NCBI GenBank assembly: GCA_019914995.1 | Contig: CM034139.1 | Coordinates: 1,451,866-1,515,865 of the forward strand | DNA length: 64,000 bases | DNA from: Acanthochlamys bracteata | Taxonomy: Eukaryota; Streptophyta; Magnoliopsida; Pandanales; Velloziaceae | Direction of reading: 5' to 3' | Shown here: in pieces, positions 34,861-45,900 of the stretch | Position numbering within the stretch: position 1 is the stretch's first letter | Layout of the letters: each line of letters starts with the position of its first letter | Program-made: the position numbers and the translations under genes | Notes under the pieces: model-generated | The model's input: only the letters and a program-made list of their open reading frames with translations | Database searches by the model: none | Told to the model about the DNA's origin: nothing

Positions 34861-35508
34861 AGCAAAATCTTAGATCTGCCCGTCGTTGTGTGGATATAAT
34901 TGTTGTGACGGACATACCCTAATTAGATAATCCAGTTGTTATTGTTGAGATACGATTGCAACGTCAGAAACTGCAATTAGAACAGTTTGAGCAAATTTCA
35001 TTATCTAACCGACTTTGAGATTCAAAAAAATTCCCACCACCGCTACTAGGTTTTCATGCCGTCGTGCTGTCACAACTGACGCTTCTTGCTACCACGATCA
35101 CCGCTATCGCCATCTCCAGCAGCCTATTCGATGACAATTGCCACTACCACCGTCTCCAGCATCCAAATCCGACATCGAAACCATGCAATTGATCACCCTA
35201 CTTCACCACTGTTTCGCCCCTACTTCACTGAAAGATTGCCATCGCTTGATCCAGCCGCCTGATCAATCCTACTTATCTCGGCGAACTCGCCGGATGCTGA
35301 TCTGACCCAGTTCAACAGGACAAACTGATCTGAATTAGGCTCGATTAAACGACCTGATTCGACAGACTCGAACTGGCTCCGCCCAATTGACCTGACCAGA
35401 TAGAAGAAAGAAAATTTCTTTCTTGGAAAGTTCAAAAGCTCTTTCTCCAGTTGCATCAATGACTACTCCTATTATCCACATATAAGGTGACTCACCCTCT
35501 GATACTAT
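34861..35508 (-). mobile_element. Internal 5' end of a copia-like element (minus strand) with primer binding site
   Basis: Read on the minus strand, the LTR at 35509-37493 is followed at 35508-35497 by ATAGTATCAGAG, a decayed initiator tRNA-Met-type site, and then by a short open frame from about 35,459 (MQLEKELLNFPRKKFSFF). No gag or pol motif is recognised; the sequence is lost into unidentified DNA near 34,860. Confidence 0.4.
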
Positions 35509-37493
35509 TGTTAAGCTAAATTGTTCAAACTATTATCTTTTGTCTTAAGTTGTTAGAGATGTATGTTGTTAGAAATGATATGATGGTGAAACTTGCGGAA
35601 TTTTGACTCACGAGAGAGAGTGAATTGACTTATAATAATTTAAAAATCAAAACTCTTCATTGTTTCGAACGAAGTTATTGATCAGTAAGCAGTCAGTCGA
35701 TCAGCAGGTTAGTAATTATTGACATATGAACTATCCTATATCGAAGTTGTTAGTGTAATGTAATTTAAATAAAACAAACACAGGTGCTAAAAGATGCAAA
35801 CTATTTGGCACACCAGGAATGGCACTGCAGTACCTACGTCAATGTCACTTAACATCGTAAGTGAAATCCACTAATGTTAAGGCAACGTACAACAATCGAA
35901 ACTTGATATTTCGCAAAACAATTCCGTCTCGTTGAGTCTACTCCCAAAACAACCCACACCAGTCTTCTACACTTATCAAATTCGCTTGAGCTACATCCGT
36001 GTACGCCTTCACAAATATCTAACACAAACCGCTAACCTACACCTAAGCTGGAGAAGCCGTAAGTTCTCCTACAACCTTTCTCTCAAGGTTAGAATGTGAT
36101 CACTGGTTTAGTTCAAGTGATATCCCTTATAATGATTTCTAATCACTCAACAGTAAAGTTTAAGGGATTTCACACAATAGAAACAAAAAGAAAAAAACTC
36201 AAGTAATGCTCTCGGTTGAAGTTTATCTGTTTGTCGGGTAGCAAGATGAATGCTCAGTTTATGTACTCGGCTAGCCATTTATCTTGCTATTTTCTTCACT
36301 GGGATTATATAGCAATGACTCCTTACCTCAAGATGCAAGCTGACTGATCAAGGATGCCACGCTTAGTAGCCATGCAATGGTCAAGATCTAGTGCGAATGG
36401 CTACATAATGTGTTCCAACATTTGCATTTCCTTCTCTAAACTTTTCTCTGATTTTTTACCTGGCTGACCATTGTTTGCTATGTGGATATGCTTTACTAAT
36501 TCTTAGGAATAGTTTCTACTACTATGTCATACAAATTTTGTGGCAGATTCTTCTAGTAACCAAATATGATTTCTTTTAATAGAATTAATATTCAGGGTGT
36601 CCTCTTCAATCTGCATACAAAAATCATGACAAAATTAAAACAGATGACTGAGATATAAGTATTTGAACTTGATTGGTCTAAAGTTGTATTCATGCTGGAA
36701 ACTCTTCAATATTCTCTCCACAAAATTCTTAAATAAATATTCTGCATAGATTCTTGATTTATCTATCATCTTGTGAATACACTTTCTACTGGTTAGCATG
36801 TTTAGAAATTCAGAAAATAAATTATGCACAAATAAATGTCTCGGTTGAGTCCATAAGTTGGCTTATTCTATCAAGCCACTTTACTATTTTTTTTGGATTT
36901 TGTTAGTAAATGTATTTGCCTCAGATTTCGATTGTATATAGCTCTTCGTTTCATTTTTCAATATCCAAAATCGGATCTCTAAAATATGACTCGAGCAGAA
37001 ATTGTGTTCATTCGGATGCATCCAAAATCGGCAAGAGCAAAAAAACGAAATTCTCCCGTTTTGGTAAAATTCATTTGTTCATGGAACGGCTAATTTTTGG
37101 ACTGTAGAGACTTCAACATGTCTGAGTAGGGAGATATAGCATCTGCTGTTTACTATGGCAAGGTGCTGTCAAAATGATCGGTGGTGTTAGACATTATGAT
37201 TAATAAACTTCACAAAACTTTTATATATTCGATACTTGATCAAATTTCTATCTTCTTAGTCTCATTTATTCTGTGTCATGACATCTCAAATACAATAAGA
37301 AATCTCCTTTTGGTGCGGTGAGTAGAGAGATATGCACGTGCAAAGTTGATATTTCAACAAAGTCTCAATATTTACTCAAATTCTGCATGCAGTTTTATCT
37401 AGCTACATATGCTACTTAAATGCAATAAACATGTTCAAAGCTTAGCGATGATTTTCAAATAAGTTATCATCAATATACTTTAGATTTTCAACA
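35509..37493 (-). mobile_element. Ty1/copia LTR, minus orientation, about 1985 bp
   Basis: On the minus strand it starts TGTTGAAAATCTAAAG, right after a polypurine-like stretch (CATCAAAAAGGTAGATAT), and ends GCTTAACA just before a primer binding site. It is homologous to 29880-31197 in the opposite orientation and to 37600-38490 in the same one. Internal-type signals on both sides mean it is shared between two internal regions. Confidence 0.6.
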
Positions 37494-37599
37494 ATATCTA
37501 CCTTTTTGATGAAGACAAAATATTCAAAAATTATTTGCTAGCTCGGTAGTAGTCAGTAGCTCGGTAGGTGATCAACTCGGCAGCCAAAAAAAAAAGTTC

Positions 37600-38490
37600 T
37601 CCCCCTTGCGTCAAGCTGTATCCAGTGACACCATAAGTGAAATCCACTAACGACAAATCAATATATAACAACTAAGACTTGTTGTTCGCATAACATCTCC
37701 ACTGCAACTGACTTTCCTCACAAGGATAACTCACAACAGCTGTTTATACTTAGCAAAGCTCCTCGCAAAGGCCTAGTACAAACTACTAACCTATGCTTAG
37801 GCTAGCAATCAGAGAAGTTGCAAAGTCTCGTGTAACCTTCTTTCTTAAGATTACAATGTGAACACGAGATTTAGCTCAAGTGATCTCCCTTACAATGATT
37901 TCTAATCAGTCAACAATAAAGCTCAATGAATCTCACACAAAAGAAACAAAGAGAATAGAACTCAAGAAATGCTTCGGTTGAAGCTGATCTCTTTATTGAG
38001 TAGTAAGATGAATGCTCATTTTAAGTGCTCTGTAAGTTATTTAATTTGTTGTTTTCTTCACTATAGCAACAAATCCTCCTTGATCTCAGGATGAAAGCTG
38101 CTCGGATTGATAAAGGATGTAACCGCTAGTAGCAATGCAATGGTTAGGTCTAGTGCAAATGGCTACTTGATGTGTTCTAGAAGTTGTATTTTTTTCTTAA
38201 AAATTTTCTCTAATTTCTTTCCATGACCGGCCATTGTTTGCTGATGTGGGTATGCTCTACTAAGTCTCAAGAACGACTCCTCAAAATTTTAAGTAAAACG
38301 GATCTGATTTGAGGCTACAAAACCATCCAACGGTTCAAGATTTTCTCTAAAGTTTCTGCTGCTCTATCATTCGAATTTTGTGACAATTTTTTTAAAAACC
38401 AATATGATTTATTTCCATAGAATTAAATTTGGAGATGTCCTCTTCAATATGCATATAAATATCATACCCAAATTAAAATAGATGACTAAG
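37600..38490 (-). mobile_element. Second copia LTR fragment, minus orientation
   Basis: GTGAAATCCACTAACG, then GCTCAAGTGATCTCCCTTAC and CTCAAGAAATGC match the corresponding parts of 35,850-36,210 in the same order. The LTR 3' end is missing on the left side. Only about 100 bp of possible internal DNA separates it from the complete LTR. Confidence 0.6.
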
Positions 38491-39602
38491 ATGTCGGCTA
38501 TGTGAAGATAAACGCCCAGATCTTCGTAAGGGAGGACAGATTATAGACGAGCGGGAGCGTGGAGTGAGAGGCAGAGAGAAGAGGAAACCGAAGAGAAAAG
38601 AACGAAGAAAAGGTGTTCAACACCGGAGTGAGAAGTCGCGCACACTGTAAGGAACGATCAGGTGTTGTATGCGAGAGCAGAGGAAGAAAGAAAGGAATAG
38701 TACTTTTTTTCCTCTACTCCCCCTATTGTGCTTCCTTTTTAAACAATAAATTTAAAACCAAACACACAACGGAGGGAAATCCTTTCTCCTTCTCCTCCAT
38801 TTCTTTAGTTTTTTTGGATTACGGAGTAACAGTGGGGAGTGAAGAAAAAGATGCAGCATTTTGTCGCCGTTACAAACGTTTGGCTTTTGCTTCATTAAGG
38901 GGAGAAAAGAGAACAGTTTTCTGTCTTTATTTATGAATAATAGTTAAATATGTATCCACCGATTCGATGAATATCTACGAGTACAAGTGGGAAGCAAATT
39001 TACTTATGTTTTTATTCTTTTCTTTATTTAATTTCTTTCTCTAATTTTAATATTTATCTCTAATTAAAGATATATGGGTTTATAATATTCTATATGTTTT
39101 TCATTTCAGTTTACAAGAGAGGTTTTACAATTTTTTTTAAAAAATTAGCACGTATTGCTTTTTATAGTAATTATAATTTTATATTTCACTTTAATTCAAT
39201 TGATAGAGAAAATAATGACATTAATGACCAAATTTTTTCATATTTAAAAATTGATTTTTAAAGTTATATCTAATAATAAAAAATAAATTCAAAGTTATAT
39301 AAGTAAAGTTAATGTAAAATAATATTAGTACAAATTAGATTAACCTAAAATTAGTTTATATAAATATAAAGGAGCATTTGAGTTTTTTATAAATTTTTTT
39401 AATATTTTAACCTTCTATTCAAATACATTAACTTATTATCTTTACTTTATATTCAAATACGGTAAATGACTATTCGTTTCTACATATCTCTTCGTTGCGC
39501 TTCTCTATGTTAGTTTTACTCTTATTATCCACGCATCCAAACGAGTTAAATCCTCGGTCCAAGGTCAAATCGTCCATTTAACATAGATTAGAGACTATTT
39601 AA
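38491..39602. other. Intergenic, upstream of the SSB gene
   Basis: A purine-rich GAGAG/GAAGAAA segment at 38,550-38,700 and an open frame from 38,613 were considered but have no recognisable protein features. The rest is AT-rich. Any distal promoter of the SSB gene would lie here. Confidence 0.3.
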
Positions 39603-39827
39603 GAGTGTTTATAAAATAAAAAATTTTTAAAATACAAAATAATTTTATCTTATTTTGAAAAATAAAATTTTTTTTTTACTTCAAAAAAATTAATAAAATA
39701 TTAATAAATTCTCACAGTATAAGATTATTTATATTCTATAAACTTTTAATAAATTTATAAAATATTATAAAAAATTTATTAAAAAATAAAATAAAATAAA
39801 ATGAAATTGAGCGTAACGATAAACAAT
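39603..39827 (+). mobile_element. Diverged MITE, PIF/Harbinger-like, copy 4
   Basis: It starts with GAGTGTTTATAAAAT after TAA and follows the order of the family (TTTTGAAAAATAAA, TTTACTTCAAAAAAAT, TCTCAC, TAAAATGAAATTGAGCG), but is more AT-rich and its right end is degraded. It abuts the transcribed start of the SSB gene and contains an ATG at 39801 in frame with it. Confidence 0.5.
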
Positions 39828-39932
39828 CTTGGCGGAACCCAACTACGGTGTCTTTCTGGAGAGCGTCGAATCGAGTTGCTCTCTCTATCTTTTCGTCCGG
39901 TGGACAATTTTGTCGGTCAGTGTTTTAAACAA

Positions 39933-42900
39933 ATGGCTCCACTAGTTCGTAACCTACTTCGTCGCTCAGTCTTCTCGGCCTACCGCCGTTCACATCTTCC
40001 TTCTTCCTCCTCCGCTGCCATCGCGACACGCTTCTGCTCATCTTCAACAACAACAACGCACACCGACGATGAGTCTGACGCCGACTCGTTCAACCCCTCC
40101 TCAGCAACACCTGATTCGGACTTTTCTACTAACCCTCCTCCCCGCGTTCCTTTCCAACGCCCCTTGGAGAACGGCCTAGAGCAGGGCGTCTATAGAGTAA
40201 GCGATCGTCATTATTCATAATGTTACAGAGTATAATGGAAATTCGTACCTTGCTTTTATTTTTTAAGGAAATTTACTTGCATATTTTTTTTGTATGGCAA
40301 GTTTATTTCGTTTTTGGTTGTTGCTAGACTACCCGAACGTGACTATGGGCAGGAATATGGGTTCTTGAAATTTGTATCAGCATATGTGCACAAAATGTTA
40401 AATATTGTGATTATTAAATGTAGTCGAGTGGTATACAATTGAAAAACCACAATGTTGGACACCCTTTTATTTTTGCAATTCCATGGTTTAGAATGTTAGT
40501 AAAATTGATGTCAATTTTTCCTTGTGATATAAATTGTATACGCTACATATTAGGATTTGACCTGAAAAAGTTGGGCCACTTCTTAACTGGTAAACTTCCA
40601 ACATATTTGAACCATAAGCCTAACTTGAACAGGAGGATTGCCCAGAAAGTATGCCTGATATGTGCTTTCAAATTATGGGAGCTCAAAATGGGTTGTATTG
40701 AACTATGGGCATTTCAAATTCCTCCTGTACAACGATGTTCACGTGTTTCATCCGTACTTTTAAAGAACCGCTAGTTCAAGACGTTCTAAAATTTTTTAAT
40801 GTTAATTTCTAAGCACTGAAGCATAATGTTTCATTGACAGTATGATTATACTCAAGGCCTGGCTATTCTCTTTTGTTCATAACATGATGAGCTCAATAGA
40901 AATTCTAATGTATTTCCTTTGTCCTTTGATTTGCTGTAAGGCAATACTAGTGGGGAAGGTGGGGCAACGGCCGATCCAGAAGACCTTGCGGAGTGGGCGA
41001 GTGGTGGTGCTTTTCTCACTAGGTACAGGTGGTATTCGAAACAACCGTCGGCCACTTGAAGATGAGGAGCCCCGTGAGTATGCGGAGCGTTGTTCCGTCC
41101 AGTGGCATCGCATATCAGTCTACCCAGCCTACCTTGGCGAGCTTGCTCTCAATCATGTCCATCCTGGGTGAGCTTCTTTCTTGGTTTTGTGTTGATGTCT
41201 TGTGCATCTATGCATGCAGGATTTGACCATGGTCTTGTGTGTCTGTCTGTGTGTATTTGTCTACCCAGTGAGTTCCTTTTTTAGTTTTATTCTTCTGAGA
41301 TATCCAACACGTTTGGGATGTTAAACCACACTCATTTGGTGGTTGTGTGGTGTCGCTTATCACCCATGCTAGGCAGCAAATACAAAGTCTTGTAATTGTT
41401 ATTTATCTTAAATATGATAATAAGCTTATAGATATGTCTAAAAGCCAATATCATTCTATTAATCGGAGAGATTTTCTCTTACTTGAGACGTGTTCCACTT
41501 TTTCTGTCTTCTTTATACTATAATAATGGGAAAGCTTGTGTAAATTGCAAACTATTACCTAAGTTCTGAGATGTTCCTAGTGACAACTCCATTATTTGGT
41601 ATATTGTTGCACAAGCCATACGAAAGCCACCTAAAGTAGAATTATCATTTCTCCTTTGACCTGCAAAATACTATCTAGTAGCATCTGGTCTGTATATAGC
41701 CACATGGGCACCTCTTAAAACCATGTATGCTTAAAGACAATATGAAGGAACCACATATCCTATTTTTCCTGTTGTTTGGGACTTTTGATCACTGCATGAC
41801 ATAAAGCTTTCATGAGTTTCTTGGTCTTTACAGTTTATTAGATCTCTTTGCTTTTAGTTAAGCCCTTCCAACATAAGCATAGGAGTCAGATCAGTCATCT
41901 ATTTGTATTGTGATTCTTGCTGAATTTGATTTTTGATATAGAGTATATGTTCTGCAATTGATATTATCTTTGGCAATGTAGATCTATATTGTATGTGGAA
42001 GGAAATCTTGAGACTAAAGTGTTTAGTGATCCTATTATGGGGCTTGTGAAGCGCATAAGAGAGATTGCTGTCCGCCAAGATGGTATGTCTACATTTCTCT
42101 TATTGCACTCACTAAATTTTAGGGTGTCTCTTTTCTGCTACGTACTTTGAATATTTATTCTTGTTTTAGTTTTTCATTGTACCTAATGCTTGAGTTATAA
42201 GCTATGCAAAAAATGAAAAACTAGGTGATGGATGTGAGACAAGCCATTGGGATAAAAGTAATTGTAGTATTCTCGTGCTTGGGTTTGGGGTACGGTGCAT
42301 AGACAACTCAATTTGGTTGTCCATTTTTAATGCATACATGTGCCTAAGAGAATGTGTTTAAAGTGGTTGGTTTCGCTATTTGGAAAAGTTGCCCTCTAAT
42401 AGGGGAGGCACAATTCACGACCTCTACCCCTATAGGGCTCCACCCTAAACTGGCTGTGTTTAGGGGATGAATTACATATGTAGGGCGGAGTTGGTACAAA
42501 ATGAAACACATATATAAATCAGTGATTCTCATCCTTAAGAGTCCCAACCCCCTATTAGTTATTTATGAGTATTTTTAGCTATCAAAAGTAATGTTTAATT
42601 TAATAAAAATTTGTAGTATGCAAAATCCTTTACAAGAATGTATTTAGTTTTTTGAATAGTAAAATATATTATGGAATTATTGAGTCCATATATACAAAAA
42701 ACCCAAATTAGCTGCATAAACAAATGTAGATAAATGGTTAATTTGTAAGGAAATTTCCCTGGGGAATCCAAATCCCAAAATATACCTGTTGGGGCTGTGA
42801 AGAGGAACAAATTAACTCCATGTCTTGGGGTGCAGGTTGGCAAGTGTGACAATATATTTATTGGGTGGTTATGACGAACAAATTAACTCCATGACTGGGA

Positions 42901-45900
42901 GTGCAAGTTGGGAAGTGTGACAATATAGCTACTGGTTAGTGATGAGGAACAAATTAACTCCATGACTTGGGGTGTCTATTTGGAAGGGTGAGGAGAGCGG
43001 CTGGACAGAGGATGTGATCCCCACTTTCACTTGACCTCATTACAGTTCTTAATCTCTTCTAAGATTTGATGTTTTGTTCTTCTTATTCAACCAAGTCTTA
43101 TATCATTAAGTGGGGTCAGCCAAGTGGATCTTTCTACGAAGCATGTGTGAAGATTTGACAAGAGTTTTCTAGTGGCTGCTAATTTAGTCTAACCTTCCTT
43201 TACTGCGCTTAAGACATACTATATGCAAGAATCGACACCACGTAGTAATTATTGATGTTTTTTATTGAGTACATGGTAGTAGTTTCTTTTGCAGCTTTTA
43301 GCATTTCAATATTTTCAGATTTAGTATGTTTTTTTGCTGAACACAAACACGTTAAGAAAGCTATTGATCATCTTTCCAATTCATTTTCAATTAAGTTGGA
43401 GTGGTTTTGCTACTTCTAGTCTTGACCTTCTGCTTTGTCTAAGAGCAAGTAGGAAGAGCTTGTTTAAAGCATTGTCCTTTTTCCTAGTTCAATTCAAGTA
43501 TCAATTATTATTAATTTAAGGTTTCAATACTTCGAATCTAGTTATGGTTGGTCCTTATGAAGAACTTACTAGCCATCATTATCACATACATCTTTTTAGC
43601 TTTTAGTGAATGAGTATATGATTTTTTTAATAATTTTAGCACTTTGTTAGAAATTCTAAAATTTATTACTTTTGACTTGATTGATGATATTGTTTATAAT
43701 AATACAAGTTCACCTCACTTAGTAGGATGACACTTGGTGTTTGGCTTTATACATATTAGGGGTGACAATATGGGTTAATAGATCGGGTTCCAGTTGACAC
43801 ATTTATAATTCGGTCAAAATCGCTCAATCCTAACCAGACCCATACATTTATATAAGTCAAAATTATCAACCGTAATCCAATTCATTTAATAATCGGGTTA
43901 AATTTGGATCAACCCATTTAATTACCAAATTATTAAATGAACAATCATTGAAACTCTATCTTCTCAATACTTTGCATGGAGCCACTCTAAAATGAAAAAT
44001 TATTTGGACCAAAATTTCTAAAGTAACATTGAGGCGGGGATAGCGACCACTTTGGTAATTGTTTTATTGGTGCCTTCATGAGTGTGTATTCGGAGGCAAT
44101 AGACACATTCTTACTAAGTTTGTCACTTTTGAAAAATAGTGTGCTTAGGAGTTGATCATATACCTTCACAGAAGTTACTTTGTCTCCCATGCACATGTTG
44201 GTGCTTGTGAGGCTCATTAAGGAAATGGATGATGAGATTATCTTCATTGACATGCCACTAATAGAAGATCACTTATTTTATGTTTTGGATATACCGAGCT
44301 GCAAGCATAGTCTGCTGCTTTGTGGTCGTGAGATGATTCTTGACGAATAGAATAGACAAACGGGATCAATTGATGTATGTTTCCAAAGGTTGATGTGAGA
44401 TAGTAGTCTAGGCAATAAAAGACAATAGACTTAGAAAAAGAAGCACTAATTGCATGAAGCAATAAGTCGTCTTGTTGAATGCAAACGACAAAGCCAAGAA
44501 GTGAATTGCTCTCAATCTAATCAAACAATTGTGCTCGCTTGAATTCAAATCAGATATTTGGTGGGCATGAGTTTGATGAGCAATTGTGCTACTGCATCGA
44601 CAGAGGTTAGAACAATCTTCTAGTTATGCAAAGAGCTAGAGACGACATTATTGGAGTTGTGTGTTGAAGTTGATCCTACTTTTAAAGAGAAGAAATGAAT
44701 AACTAGCAGGCAAGAAGGACTGAATATTTAGGATTGTATATCAGGATTATTGCTGTGGACTGAATATCTATAATAAGAAAATACAAAAAATAAAGAAGAT
44801 TGAAGAATCTATTCAATACTGTTTTCACCAAAAAAACATATTTTATTTATCTAACAAATTGTCAATCCTAAGAAAAAACTGTTTTTACAAAATCTTAAAT
44901 ATTGAAAATCAAGTATGTAGATAGATCAAGCACTACTGCTTGGAAACTCTTATGTATAACAATTGTTATTATTAAAACCTTAAACTGTGCACAGTAATTA
45001 TAATGAACTCTTTTTGTATATCAGGATATTCAGGATTGTACGTCATTGATTGATGATTCATGGAGTAATTGTAATGAACAAAGTATTTAATTAAGTTTAA
45101 TCTTATTAAAAAAATAAAATAAAATAATCAAATTAGAAGGAGCAAAATACAAAAAAGTGATGATGAAACCATTAATAAATTTTTAAAAGAAAAAACTTAT
45201 CTAAACACTTCAGCACTGTAACACTCCTTGCCCTTATAAATAAGGCACAACAAACATAATACGAAAGTGGAGGAGAGGAAGGAAAGAAAGCAAAAAAGAG
45301 ACAAGAGTTAGGCAGTAAGCTAGGGAGGAAAAAAAAAAAAAAAAGAAGGAAATAAAGAAAGGAAGAGGTAGTGTGGCGAGATTTTAAGGAAGAAGGCGGC
45401 GAGTTGAGTGAGTTGAGAGGGAGGTGAAATTCGAAAAACTTGGTGTGAAGCCTCGATGGAGCTGTTCATCACCACTGGATTTCAACTTTCCTTCCTTTAA
45501 GCATTCATTGCTCAGGTCAATCTCACTAGAACACCAATAGAATTTCACAAATTCAAGTCCAACAACTTTACTGCCACTTCCTGTCACCTGCGCTCAGATA
45601 ATATTGCTTGCTTCGCCATATTGATCTTTAGTTGTCCCATCCATCCAGCCTACCAAGAACAACAGGTCAGGAGCAGCAACATGCCAGCGGCAGGCAGCAG
45701 CCCATCAAAAACAGTCCAGCAGCGGCCCAACAACAGCAGCAACAACCTAGCACTAACAATATTTTCAGCAGCTAATTCAACTCATAATTCAAATTAAACA
45801 CTATAATTTTAAGGTGCGTATTTCTAATCTGCTTTCAATTGTATTTGGATGTTGTGTCAGCACACATTTAGACGATTGAGTGGTTTGTTGATTTATGTTT

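Noticed and set aside
35220-35459. Minus-strand frame beginning MMQLEKELL as a host gene
   Set aside because: It follows an LTR and primer binding site directly, so it is better read as retroelement-internal sequence.
38613-38936. Open frame of 107 codons near 38.6 kb
   Set aside because: No domain, purine-rich composition at its start and no splice or neighbour support.
43987-44462. Minus-strand open frames within SSB intron 3
   Set aside because: No recognisable domain; two short overlapping frames in AT-rich DNA of an intron.
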